NCBI GenBank assembly: GCA_021324415.1
Contig: JAJPJF010000530.1
Location: 1 to 50,573, forward strand
DNA: 50,573 nt
DNA from: Nostocales cyanobacterium Centralia_MAG_434
Lineage (GTDB): Bacteria; Cyanobacteriota; Cyanobacteriia; Cyanobacteriales; Nostocaceae
Direction of reading: 5' to 3'
The notes beneath the pieces are model-generated. The model did not search any database and was not told the origin of the DNA. It saw only the letters and a list, made by a program, of their open reading frames with translations. Position numbers and translations under genes: made by a program. Numbering within the stretch: the first letter of the stretch is position 1; each line of letters opens with the position of its first letter. Positions 1-8,699 of the stretch are shown in pieces.

Positions 1-10
1 ACTTACCAGT

Positions 11-91
11 AATAAAATGTCCAGCCTTATTACAACGAATAACCTATTGTGCCGACAGATCAACCAACAAAGGCTGGACATTTTATTTTTT
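11..91 (+). terminator. 18-bp perfect inverted repeat with T-run
   Basis: Positions 11-28 are perfectly complementary to 70-87, with a 41-base loop, and the second arm runs into a T-rich tract at 86-91. This fits a rho-independent terminator for a gene left of the window, or one end of a small mobile element. The loop is long for a simple terminator. Bases 92-310 hold no gene and only the upstream region of the HdeD-like gene. Confidence 0.6.
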
Positions 92-310
92 GGATCTCCC
101 TAAGGAAAACAGAACACTATGACTGCTTAACAGCGCTAGCATGATCTCCTCAGATTTTCCTTAGATTTGGCAACTAGCGTTAGGCACATAGGCAAATTGG
201 TTAATTTGTCAAGCCAAACAAACATAAAATTATTCGGGATCGATAAACTCCTCAGTACATAGTGCTACCAGTTTGATGAGCATCTCGAATAAGACATTTT
301 GGAAACGGTT

Positions 311-868
311 ATGAATTCTGACAATATTAACGAAGTAAGAAGAAACTCAGGGTGGGCGATCGCTCTAGGCATTTTTATGATTGTGCTAGGTATCGCGGCG
401 ATCGCAGAACCATTCATTGCCACTATTGCCATCACAATCGCAATTGCCTGGACTTTATTGATTGCTGGTATTGTCCGAGTTGTCCACGCATTTCAATCAC
501 GGCAAAAAAGCTTTTGGCCTAAGTTCGTGATCGGTGCTCTATATATAATTGCTGGGATTGTGTTAATAGGTAACGTCTTGGGCGGTGCACTTTCCCTCAC
601 CTTAGCCTTAGGAATTGTCTTTCTGATTGAAGGTATATTTGAGGTAATTACAGCATTCCAAGTGCGTCCAGATAGAAACTGGGGTTGGACACTCTTTAGC
701 GGCATCTCAGCTATTATCTTAGGGATTTTAATTTTGTATCAATGGCCATTCAGTGCCGCTTGGGTGTTAGGACTATTGGTAGGTATTAATTTCTTGTTTA
801 CAGGCGCTTGGATGCTCATGCTCTCAATGCCTCTGCGTACCTTTCCCAACCATAGGCCAGAAGTTTGA
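311..868 (+). CDS. HdeD family (DUF308) membrane protein
   Basis: The 185-residue protein is almost entirely hydrophobic, with about six membrane spans arranged as three repeated hairpins (GIFMIVLGIAAIAEP, GALYIIAGIVLIGN, GISAIILGILILYQWP), the pattern of the HdeD/DUF308 family. In enterobacteria HdeD is linked to acid resistance; in cyanobacteria the role is unknown. The frame opens upstream at a TTG at 299, but the ATG at 311 is preferred because a GGA lies 7-9 bases before it and the next residues (MNSDNINE) form a normal hydrophilic N-terminus. The gene stands alone; the next one downstream is 470 bases away. The family call is firm, the function is not. Confidence 0.85.
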   Translation: MNSDNINEVRRNSGWAIALGIFMIVLGIAAIAEPFIATIAITIAIAWTLLIAGIVRVVHAFQSRQKSFWPKFVIGALYIIAGIVLIGNVLGGALSLTLALGIVFLIEGIFEVITAFQVRPDRNWGWTLFSGISAIILGILILYQWPFSAAWVLGLLVGINFLFTGAWMLMLSMPLRTFPNHRPEV

Positions 869-1336
869 TGGAATCAATAGGGTATTGGGCATGGGATATG
901 CCCTATGCCCGATCTTTACGAATAATCGTTTTTCTTACCGACCTACTTAAGTGTTTTTCTATACAAATTTTTCTTATAGCAATTATTACTTTTGACGTGT
1001 GAGAATTTTTAATAACTAACACTCTTGATAGAGTATAAATAGTTCTTTTTTTAACTATAAATCTAAAGAATATAGTGGTTTTCATATGAATGAAGCATAG
1101 CCACAGTGTAAGGACGAACGGCTGTTCGTCCTTAGTGATGTAGGTCGATGTTAATAAATTATTGTTGGCTTAATGTATGAATTAAAACTACTTACGGAAT
1201 ATTAATTTTGTCAATAAGTTTTTGTAACACAACCTACAAAAATTATGTTTTTATTACAGCTTTAAAAGAAGCAATATGATTTGCCGACAAACCACTATGA
1301 ATTTGAACCTGTCATGAATACTGAAAGATAGGTTGT
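869..1336. other. Intergenic region with a perfect hairpin
   Basis: No convincing gene is seen. Just after the HdeD gene (about 878-911) is an imperfect palindrome built from the GGGCATGGG/CCCATGCCC word that recurs in other gaps. At 1109-1119 and 1124-1134 there is a perfect 11-bp stem (TAAGGACGAAC and its complement) with a GGCT loop and no T-run on either strand, so it reads as a palindromic repeat rather than a terminator. The rest is AT-rich and probably carries the promoter of the response regulator at 1337. Confidence 0.6.
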
Positions 1337-3271
1337 ATGAAACTGCTTATCGTTGAGGATAATCAAGACACGGCACATGCCTTAGCAGCTTCCCTAATGG
1401 CACAGCAGTTTACTGTCGATATTGCTCGAGAGGGTCAATCAGCACTAGAACTAGCCGAGGTGACTAAGTATGATCTGATTCTACTGGATTTAATTTTGCC
1501 AGGTATAGATGGTCTTAGCTTGTGTCGTGAGTTGAGGGGACAAAATCAGCAAGTACCTATTTTGCTGCTTACAGCAAAGGATAATCCAGCAGATCGAGTA
1601 GCAGGGTTTGAGGCAGGGGCGGATGACTATGTCACTAAACCCTACGAACAATTGGAACTGCTGGCTAGAATTCGGGCGTTACTAAGGCGGGGTCATACGG
1701 TATTAACCGAAGTACTCTCCTGGGGAAGTTTGCAGCTAGATACGAATAATTGCGAAGTGAGGTGTCATGGCATCGCGGTCCATTTGACGCCTAAAGAATA
1801 TAAACTGCTAGAGCTGTTTTTGCGGCATCCACGCCGGATTTTTGACCGACGGACTTTGATTGATCACGTGTGGTCGCTTGATGAGTGCCCAGGTGAAGAG
1901 GCAGTAACAACCCAGATTTGTGGCGTGCGACGAAAACTCCAGATGGTCGGGCTACATCCTGATCCTATTGAAACACTATATGGGTTGGGGTATCGGCTGA
2001 AACTTTTGCCAGATATCCAGGATCAACAAAGAGATGAGCCTAGATTAGACAATTTGACGAGAGTGGACTATCATCCACAAGCAACATTGGTTTCAGAATC
2101 TGGTGATGCCAAAGGGAAAGAAGATGGTCATGCTGAGGCAGTGGCAGTGGCAGCAATCCAGCAGATGTGGCCGGAGTATCAGGAGCGATTGCAGGGACAG
2201 CTAGCAAGGCTGGAAGAGGAGATCGCCGCTATCTCCACCCACAGCCTCACCCCTGACTATCGACAGCATGCTTACACTGTCGCCCATCGCCTGATTGGCT
2301 CTTTAGGGGCTTTTGGTAAGCTACGGGCAGCAGAACTTGCTCGTGAGATTGAACGCACCCTAAAAACACCAACGCCTGCTGTTCAATCAGAGGAGACAGC
2401 ACACCTAAAATTGCTGCTTCAGCAACTCCGGGACGCTACTTACCAATCCCCAACGTTCGCTGTATCATCTGTTACATCTGTAGTGCTTCCCACTTCTAGC
2501 CAAGTTTTATTGATTGATGATGACACGGACTTAATTGAACGAATGCAGGCAGATGCCCCACATTGGAGCATTCACCTAGAAGTTGCCACTAACCTCACCA
2601 TCGCCCGCCAACAGCTTCAGTACCTCACGCCCGATGCCATTGTGCTAGACATAACTTTTTTGAATACCAGCGAAAGCAGCTTCACTTTGTTAGCACAGCT
2701 TAAGCGTCAGTTGCCCAATGTTCCTGTACTGGTGTTGACCCGGCAAGGCGATCTGACTAAGCGAGTTGAAGCTATTCGTCTAGGAGCTCAAGCCTTCCTG
2801 CAAAAGCCTGCAATGCCAACTGAAGTATTCCAAGCCATAACTCAACTCCTTAACCGCATTAACTCCATTACTGCCAGACTTTTGATTGTAGATGACGATC
2901 CAATATTGTTGAACTTATTGCAAGCTCAACTGCAATCTTGGGGCTTTCAGGTCACGACGTTGTCAGATTCAAGCCAGTTCTGGAAATTGTTAGAAGCTAT
3001 TATCCCAGATCTGTTGTTGTTAGATGTCTCTATGCCAGGGTTTAACGGCATTGAACTGTGCCAAGTCGTCAAGAGCGATCCACGCTGGAGCAAACTACCT
3101 GTCTTGTTCCTTTCAGCTCGCTCCGAAGCCGAGATTCTTCATCAGGCATTGGCTGTGGGGGCAGATGACTATATCTTAAAACCCATCACAGAAGCCGATT
3201 TGATTCAACGAATTTTGAAACGCTTGGGACGAATCACCACTTGCCGTCCAGAAGAGGGGAGCAGGTCGTGA
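1337..3271 (+). CDS. Multi-domain response regulator: REC - OmpR wHTH - HPt - REC - REC
   Basis: This 644-residue protein joins five signalling modules. Residues 1-118 form a receiver domain with acceptor D51 and K101. Residues 125-222 form an OmpR/PhoB winged helix (LTPKEYKLLELF to YGLGYRL). About 265-370 looks like a histidine phosphotransfer domain, with H317 in AHRLIGSLGAFG. Residues 388-507 form a second receiver (D438, K490) and 513-632 a third (LLIVDDD, D563, K615). Such proteins are common in filamentous cyanobacteria and can carry phosphate between domains as well as bind DNA. No sensor kinase is adjacent. It overlaps the next gene by four bases. The domain calls are seen in the sequence; target and signal are unknown. 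Confidence 0.9.
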   Translation: MKLLIVEDNQDTAHALAASLMAQQFTVDIAREGQSALELAEVTKYDLILLDLILPGIDGLSLCRELRGQNQQVPILLLTAKDNPADRVAGFEAGADDYVTKPYEQLELLARIRALLRRGHTVLTEVLSWGSLQLDTNNCEVRCHGIAVHLTPKEYKLLELFLRHPRRIFDRRTLIDHVWSLDECPGEEAVTTQICGVRRKLQMVGLHPDPIETLYGLGYRLKLLPDIQDQQRDEPRLDNLTRVDYHPQATLVSESGDAKGKEDGHAEAVAVAAIQQMWPEYQERLQGQLARLEEEIAAISTHSLTPDYRQHAYTVAHRLIGSLGAFGKLRAAELAREIERTLKTPTPAVQSEETAHLKLLLQQLRDATYQSPTFAVSSVTSVVLPTSSQVLLIDDDTDLIERMQADAPHWSIHLEVATNLTIARQQLQYLTPDAIVLDITFLNTSESSFTLLAQLKRQLPNVPVLVLTRQGDLTKRVEAIRLGAQAFLQKPAMPTEVFQAITQLLNRINSITARLLIVDDDPILLNLLQAQLQSWGFQVTTLSDSSQFWKLLEAIIPDLLLLDVSMPGFNGIELCQVVKSDPRWSKLPVLFLSARSEAEILHQALAVGADDYILKPITEADLIQRILKRLGRITTCRPEEGSRS

Positions 3272-3684
3272 GGGCACAAAATTTTATTTATCAATTGCTG
3301 ATTATGTCTTCTGCTGATGAAAATCGATGCATCTTAGTGATTGATGATGAAATCGATCTGTGTCACATTGTTCAATTCACGCTAGAACACCTCAAAGGCT
3401 GGAGAATTCTAACAGCTCAATCTGTACAGGCAGGACTGGTAAAGGCACAAACAGAGCAGCCAGACGTTATTTTGCTTGACTTGAGCCTGGATGATGATGG
3501 ACTAAACCTGCTAAAAACCTTGAAAGCGAATCCAACTACGCAATCGATTCTAGTTATTTTGTTTACTGCGACAGACATAGATAGTTTTCCAGACTTGAAC
3601 CCCTCTGATATTGCTGGAGTGATCCTTAAGCCGTTTAATGTATTCAAGCTTGCTGACCAAATTACTGAGCAATTGGGTTGGTGA
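3268..3684 (+). CDS. Single-domain response regulator (REC only)
   Basis: The protein is essentially one receiver domain: LVIDDEIDL gives the acidic pair, LLDLSLDDDG holds the acceptor aspartate and VILKPF the conserved lysine. No output domain follows, so it probably passes phosphate on or acts by protein contact, like CheY. Two starts are possible. The GTG at 3268 overlaps the upstream stop as GTGA and has a strong ribosome site (AGGGGAG, 3255-3261) six bases before it, which suggests translational coupling. The ATG at 3304 gives a more usual 126-residue protein but lacks a ribosome site. I chose 3268. It is probably a partner of the multi-receiver protein upstream. Confidence 0.85.
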   Translation: MRAQNFIYQLLIMSSADENRCILVIDDEIDLCHIVQFTLEHLKGWRILTAQSVQAGLVKAQTEQPDVILLDLSLDDDGLNLLKTLKANPTTQSILVILFTATDIDSFPDLNPSDIAGVILKPFNVFKLADQITEQLGW

Positions 3685-3689
3685 ATAGT

Positions 3690-4445
3690 CTACTCTGACA
3701 TACTCAACATCTGGAGGATTTTTTCTACCTGATCTAAGTCCCCAATTATACGTCGAATTGGGTGAGGCCAAACTTTGACAAGGGTGGGAGTTGCAGAGAC
3801 TTGATTGGTTTCTGCTTGCTCTGGATGAGTTAAAACATCAACAACTTTCAAAGTGTAAGGTTGAGCCAAATGTTGCTCTAAAAGTTGGTGGAGGTTTTGG
3901 AGGATACGTTCAGTATTGGGACCGTGTCCTTTAACGAATAAGCGTAGGACATAACCTGAGGCTTTTAGTTGCGCCTGCTGTGCGGATACGGCTGGTTGAG
4001 AGTACAAAGGTTTTCGTTTCAGAAGGTCTACCCGTATAACTAAATCATGGTTTTCCCAAAGTTGTGGAAATGAGGAACGATAAGTTGCCAACACCATGCG
4101 ATCGCACAACCCATCTGGCCAAGGAGCCTGTTGCCATACTAGCTCACCTGTGTCAAAAATGGCATTCAGTACAGACTGATATCGCATCACCATTGGGTAA
4201 GCTTCAGCGAAAGTTCTGATTTTTTGGGTGCGCGGGTCTAACCAGTGATCAATAGTTGCTGTATAGCAAGGTAGTAAAAAGTGAGGCGGTTCTGGTAAGT
4301 CTAGGATTTCCTGCAAAGTTGCACACAAATGTAAGTGCCACCGACCTTGTTTGCTAGAGTCTAGACAGTAAATTAAATCTCCTCCTGGTGTAAACAAGGC
4401 AATGCCTTTAAATAGCTGAGGTAAAGGTGGTTTGTCTGAAATCAA
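3690..4445 (-). CDS. KaiB-like domain protein with unknown N-terminal domain
   Basis: The last 85 residues of this 251-residue protein (about 164-248) look like KaiB: YVLRLFVKGHGPNTERIL resembles the first strand and helix of the thioredoxin-like fold, VSATPTLVKV matches the KaiB ATPTL segment, and RRIIGDL is the KaiB C-terminal motif. KaiB and the SasA N-terminus use this fold to bind KaiC in the cyanobacterial clock. Residues 1-150 (FKGIALFTPGGDLIYCLD and onward) match no domain I recognise. There is no membrane segment. The gene ends six bases from the end of the single-REC gene, on the opposite strand. It is too long to be KaiB itself, and a clock role is inference. Confidence 0.8.
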   Translation of the reverse strand: MISDKPPLPQLFKGIALFTPGGDLIYCLDSSKQGRWHLHLCATLQEILDLPEPPHFLLPCYTATIDHWLDPRTQKIRTFAEAYPMVMRYQSVLNAIFDTGELVWQQAPWPDGLCDRMVLATYRSSFPQLWENHDLVIRVDLLKRKPLYSQPAVSAQQAQLKASGYVLRLFVKGHGPNTERILQNLHQLLEQHLAQPYTLKVVDVLTHPEQAETNQVSATPTLVKVWPHPIRRIIGDLDQVEKILQMLSMSE

Positions 4446-4802
4446 GGGAATGGGGGCTAGCTTAGTTAGTGGTTAGTGGTTAGTAGTGCTTTTTAGCAAC
4501 TCACTAACAATAATGTACACCTATCACCCAAATAAGTAAGGTAAATAGGTGAGGTGCTGGCAATAAAACCAACTATCCGAAGGATGTGTCAACCCCTTAT
4601 TTTCACCCCATGCCCCATGCCCAACCTTACCAAATAATCGCTAATTCTCAACAACCTACCTACTTGCAAATTTATCAATTCTTGTATCCCTTCTGTGTGA
4701 CCCTTGTAGAGACGTAATAATGCGACGTCTCTACAAACCCGTGAATTGCAAATTCATACTTTGAAGCAATGTCGGGTTCCCCCTGCTAGTTGATATGCGA
4801 GG
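4446..4802. other. Repeat-rich intergenic region
   Basis: No gene is seen. The segment begins with degenerate TTAGTGG heptamers (about 4462-4485), carries a CCCCATGCCCCATGCCC run near 4607-4624 and contains the 12-bp palindrome listed separately at 4704-4736. Confidence 0.6.
4704..4736. repeat. Palindromic repeat TTGTAGAGACGT / ACGTCTCTACAA
   Basis: A perfect 12-bp inverted repeat encloses a 9-base loop. Hairpins with TTGTAGAGACG arms are a familiar dispersed repeat in Nostocales genomes, so this is probably a copy of such a MITE- or REP-like element. It has no T-run and lies downstream of the MFS gene. Confidence 0.8.
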
Positions 4803-6113
4803 TTAATCGAGTAACACGCGTTCTTTGGTTTCAATGACCCACGGCATTGCTAATACTCCCATGAGGGGGATGAAGCCGATGAGGAAGAGGATGCTGAATG
4901 CGCCTTGGAGTGCGTTGGCTTTTTGGGAAGCGATGTAGCCGACGAGGAAAGGACCGATCGCCGTAATAATCCGTCCGGTGTTGTAGCAAAAGCCTGAACC
5001 CATTGCCCGTAATCGTGTGGGGAATAGTTCTGGTAGATAGTAGGTAAAGCTGCCAAAAATGCCGAATACGGTGATACCGATCGCAAAGTACAACAATGAC
5101 CAGGTTTGCAAGTTGGCTGGAAGTTTTGCGCCAAAGGCAACTGTGACTGCAAGGGTAGACAAGAGGAAATAAATTGCAAACATCCATTTGCGTCCTAAGT
5201 ATTTGGCGGCTGGGATGGTTAACAGTGTCCCGATCAAGCCGCCTGCATTGAAGCTATAGGTTACTGAGGTTTTCCACCCTTCAAGCATCACCTGAGTTGC
5301 TGTGATTCCCTGTGTTTTGGCTGCAAGTTGTGCAAGTCCTGTCGCCACAACAGGAATAAATGCATTACAACTCCACCATGTTATTAGTGCAATCAATGCC
5401 ATCAAAAAGCCGCTTATAGTAGCTGCGCGATGTTCTGGTGTAAATAATTCCCGAAGACTGGGAGTTTTTCCATCTGCAGTTGCTTGCTGCCAACGCTCTG
5501 GTTCTTTGACAAACATCCGTACAATAAATGCAATCAGCGCAGGAATCAACCCACAAAGAAACACATATCGCCAAGATGTGGCAGGACTTCCCGGTAACAG
5601 CACCCCGGCAATTTCGGAGTTGACAAATGTGGCTAAAAATAAGCCCATGGGTGCGGAAGTGTATAGTAAGGCTCCAGCTTCAACACGCGATCGCTCTGGG
5701 ACAACTTCTGCTACCATCGACGCACCCGCTGCCCATTCACCCCCAATGCCTAAGCTAGAAATAATGCGGAAAAGCACTAAGACTTCCATATTTGGTGCAA
5801 AGGCACAAAAGAATGTGCCCAAAGCATAGAGCAACATCGTGAGCAGAAGGGTTTTTGTGCGCCCGATGCGATCGCACACATAGCCAAACACAATACCGCC
5901 CAATGCCCAACCGATAAGCAAAATAGAGGTTAATAAACCTGTCCAGTAGAGAGTCGCCGCTTTCGCTTCAGGTGAGCCAATTGGTAAACTTAACAATGTC
6001 GGTACACAGTTCGGTGCGACATAGTTAAACAATAATCCATCAAAAATATCAAAACCCCATCCTAACCATGCAGCAAACAGAACAGTCCATTGATACCGAC
6101 TTAAACGTAGCAT
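4803..6113 (-). CDS. MFS transporter
   Basis: The 436-residue protein has about twelve hydrophobic spans and MFS signatures: the loop 2-3 motif GYVCDRIGRTK (residues 77-87) and a FDIFDG segment in the first span, reminiscent of the aromatic-acid/sialic-acid:H+ symporter branch. GIGGEWAAGAS near span 4 and LPELFPTRLRAMGSG in the second half also fit this branch. It should be an inner-membrane secondary transporter; the substrate cannot be read from the sequence. The ATG at 6113 is the first good start and has no clear ribosome site, which is common in cyanobacteria. It has no obvious operon partner. Confidence 0.88.
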   Translation of the reverse strand: MLRLSRYQWTVLFAAWLGWGFDIFDGLLFNYVAPNCVPTLLSLPIGSPEAKAATLYWTGLLTSILLIGWALGGIVFGYVCDRIGRTKTLLLTMLLYALGTFFCAFAPNMEVLVLFRIISSLGIGGEWAAGASMVAEVVPERSRVEAGALLYTSAPMGLFLATFVNSEIAGVLLPGSPATSWRYVFLCGLIPALIAFIVRMFVKEPERWQQATADGKTPSLRELFTPEHRAATISGFLMALIALITWWSCNAFIPVVATGLAQLAAKTQGITATQVMLEGWKTSVTYSFNAGGLIGTLLTIPAAKYLGRKWMFAIYFLLSTLAVTVAFGAKLPANLQTWSLLYFAIGITVFGIFGSFTYYLPELFPTRLRAMGSGFCYNTGRIITAIGPFLVGYIASQKANALQGAFSILFLIGFIPLMGVLAMPWVIETKERVLLD

Positions 6114-6792
6114 TTTATCTATTGCTTGCTAAATATTACTGATTCAAGCCGGACAAATATGCATAGTAGTTATCTGTGCCAGCTGCTTAACATTTTAAGG
6201 TGACGTGTGGCAACATGCTGCGGTTGCAAAAAAAATATTTAAACATCTATCCACAGGCTTAAAGCCAATACTCCCAAAATCTAGAAGTCAATGTCTGACT
6301 CGGGACAGGTGCGATAAATCCCTGTCGCTTGAACCATATAGTATTACTACAAACAAATGTTAATTAATTGTGTTGTCGCCCTGGCACGTTCCTCTCCCGT
6401 TGAAAGAGTACACAACGAGCCGCGTCGTTGTCTATTTTTTCTCTAACAGCAGATGGATTCCCATTAAGTTTTGTACCTTAGACAAGGCAATTAAGCTTCA
6501 CTATGACGCAAGACTCTTACAGCAGGAGATTTTTATCTTTCCTGTGCATTTAAACCCCAATGATTTTGATAACTCTTTTGACTGAACCGTATCCTCTTAT
6601 ACCAATTAACAAATGATGACTACACCACCTCACAAAATTCTTAATCCAAATCCTCCCCCTTGTCATTAGTGTTGAAAGGTTCGTAGCGAGCACTTCAGTG
6701 CTCAAATTCCAGCACTAAAGTGCCTACTACGAACTTTCACAACCAATATTGTGTTGGTTTTCACTGTGTTCACCCAATGCCCCATGCCCCTA
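6114..6792. other. Intergenic region between MFS gene and pilT
   Basis: No supported gene in 679 bases. A 71-codon frame opens at GTG 6370 but has no ribosome site or recognisable features. The region carries a palindromic repeat (6674-6738), a short AACCAA/TTGGTT hairpin (6741-6759) and a CCCCATGCCCC run (about 6778-6790) just past the end of pilT. Confidence 0.55.
6674..6738. repeat. Compound palindromic element with GTTCGTAG ends
   Basis: Outer arms GTTCGTAG (6679-6686) and CTACGAAC (6727-6734) extend with one unpaired base to GAAAG/CTTTC. Between them lie two smaller inverted units, GCACTTCAGTGC and AGCACT..AGTGC. Elements with GTTCGTAG ends around paired inner hairpins recur in Nostocales genomes, so this is probably a non-autonomous repeat. 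No coding potential. Confidence 0.75.
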
Positions 6793-8055
6793 CTACACCC
6801 GACCCCTCAAAAACTGTGCCATTTCGTTAGGAGTCGGAGACATTTCCAAGGCTGTTTCTTCAGTAATGCGACCATCTTGATAGAGGTTGAGTAGAGACTG
6901 GTTCATTGTGATCATGCCATCGAAACTGGCTTGCTTCATGAGTTCAGTAATTTCATCATACTTGCCATCTTTAATCCAGTCTTTAACAGCATCTGTGTTG
7001 ATTAAGATATCGTGGAAGGCAGCACGTTTGCCATCGGTGGTCCGACACAAGCCTTGGGCAATAACTGCCACTAAAGACTCAGCGAGTGCTACCCGCATTG
7101 CATCTTGTTCTTCACCTGAGTAGAGATTGAGGATACGCTCAATTGTTTTGACAGCGCTGTTGGTGTGGAGGGTTCCCATGACCAAGTGACCAGTTTGAGC
7201 AGCTTTTAGAGCGGTGTTGACTGTTTCTTTATCCCGCATTTCTCCCACTAAAATCAAATCTGGGTCCTCCCGTAAAGCGGCTTTCAATGCATTGTCAAAT
7301 TTCCGGGTATGCATTCCTACTTCCCGCTGTTTCACCAGGGACTTTTGGCTTTTGTGAACGAATTCAATTGGATCTTCAATAGTGATGATGTGCTTGGCCA
7401 TCTCTTTATTGATGTAGTCGATCATTGCTGCCATCGTGGTAGACTTGCCAGAGCCAGTCGGACCTGTCACCAAAATCAAGCCTTTGTGATAGTGACAAAT
7501 GTCTCTAAAAACTATGGGTAATCTTAACTGCTCAATGGTTAAGATTTTCAGCGGAATCAACCGCAACACCATTGCGTAACCTCTGAGAGAGTCGAAAATA
7601 TTGATTCGCACACGGGCAAAATCGTATTGAGTTGCACCATCAAATTCTAGGTTTTCTTCAAAGCGCTGAATTTCCGCTTTTGTCATGACCTCCTGTAACC
7701 AACCCAGAAAAGTCTCTTTATCGGTTTCAGGATAATTTGTGGTCTGAATTTCTCCTCGGTTGCGAAAGCGAGGCACTTCTCCTACACCCAAATGGATGTC
7801 AGAATACCCCTTATCATAGGCTTCCTTAATCAAATGCTCTAAGGTTAGTCCTGATCTAGTTCGTGCAGGTGCAGGAGTAGGTATGGATGGTGGAGTCCCT
7901 GGACGATGGGCAGCAGCACGCGGTTGGGCACCTTTATCCAACAAATCCAGTGTTTGTGTGTCTTGGCGCTGGTTGGTTATCACTGGTGGGGGTGGAGGCA
8001 ATGGAGGTAGACTACGCCCTGGAGTCGAACTCGGTGAACGCTGTGGTTCTGTCAT
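6793..8055 (-). CDS. pilT: Type IV pilus retraction ATPase, PilT family
   Basis: The 420-residue protein is a hexameric secretion ATPase of the PilT family, which depolymerises type IV pili during twitching motility. Walker A is GPTGSGKS (198-205), the Asp box is IITIEDPIEFVH (about 223-234), Walker B is DPDLILVGEMRD (264-275) and the His box is TGHLVMGTLHTNSA (288-301). Residues 1-70 are a proline-rich, low-complexity extension missing from short PilT proteins. In Synechocystis two PilT paralogues exist and the second, longer one affects phototaxis; this length and the lack of neighbouring pilB and pilC make a PilT2-type role possible, but that is inference. Confidence 0.92.
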   Translation of the reverse strand: MTEPQRSPSSTPGRSLPPLPPPPPVITNQRQDTQTLDLLDKGAQPRAAAHRPGTPPSIPTPAPARTRSGLTLEHLIKEAYDKGYSDIHLGVGEVPRFRNRGEIQTTNYPETDKETFLGWLQEVMTKAEIQRFEENLEFDGATQYDFARVRINIFDSLRGYAMVLRLIPLKILTIEQLRLPIVFRDICHYHKGLILVTGPTGSGKSTTMAAMIDYINKEMAKHIITIEDPIEFVHKSQKSLVKQREVGMHTRKFDNALKAALREDPDLILVGEMRDKETVNTALKAAQTGHLVMGTLHTNSAVKTIERILNLYSGEEQDAMRVALAESLVAVIAQGLCRTTDGKRAAFHDILINTDAVKDWIKDGKYDEITELMKQASFDGMITMNQSLLNLYQDGRITEETALEMSPTPNEMAQFLRGRV

Positions 8056-8699
8056 ATATCTTTACAAATGAATGATGTGTGTCTGCAAGCTAGTCACCAA
8101 AGGAAGCTTCATCACCAATGAATCACCCTCTAATTACTGTTACTTGTATCTTTTTCTTATTTTTCTCAAAATTTCTATCAGTTAAACTGAGCTATTTTGA
8201 CCTATGCTCATAGGTCTAACACATCATGTTTATAAAGAAGTTCAGTATAAATATTTATATTTTTAAGTAAAGTTTATTACTTTATGCAAAAAGCCTTTAA
8301 ATTATTCTTCCAAAAAAATTCCTTGAGATTCATGCTGGCTTCTTATTAGTATTAACAAAATTATCACTATATTGAGTTATGCAGCACTATTTATAAATTA
8401 TGAGAATTGGGGTACCTTCTTATAAGAAATGTTAAGCAAATTAGGCGCAAACTCTTGAAATTTCTCTAAAAGAATAATGATGAAGAACTTCTCTATCTTT
8501 GGATAGATGGCAGACATAGAGTTCACATCAAATAACTTCAATAAACTCTTATTCATAAATAGTAAAAATTAACTGTAAAGTTTATTGAATAAACGCTCAT
8601 CTTCTCAATTAGTTTTTATATACTTCACTAAATGTTGATCCTGCTCTAGAAAAGCAAGAGAATATCGAACCTAAACCTTTTTATTTGCGAGGAAAAGTC
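8056..8699. other. AT-rich intergenic region with two palindromes
   Basis: No gene is seen in 644 bases between the divergent pilT and the small membrane gene. Two symmetric sites stand out: GACCTATG/CATAGGTC at 8199-8216, about 145 bases upstream of pilT, and the 12-bp palindrome TTCTTATAAGAA at 8417-8428. Either could be an operator. The region must hold both promoters, but I cannot place them confidently. Confidence 0.5.

Noticed and set aside
903-1085. 60-codon minus-strand frame after the HdeD gene
   Set aside because: Short, AT-rich, Lys/Ile-biased and without ribosome site; typical of a chance frame.
5302-5829. 175-codon + strand frame inside the MFS gene
   Set aside because: Fully overlaps a well-supported transporter gene on the other strand; the translation has no family features.
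6370-6585. 71-codon frame starting at GTG
   Set aside because: No ribosome site, no recognisable motif, and no coding feature beyond the lack of stops.
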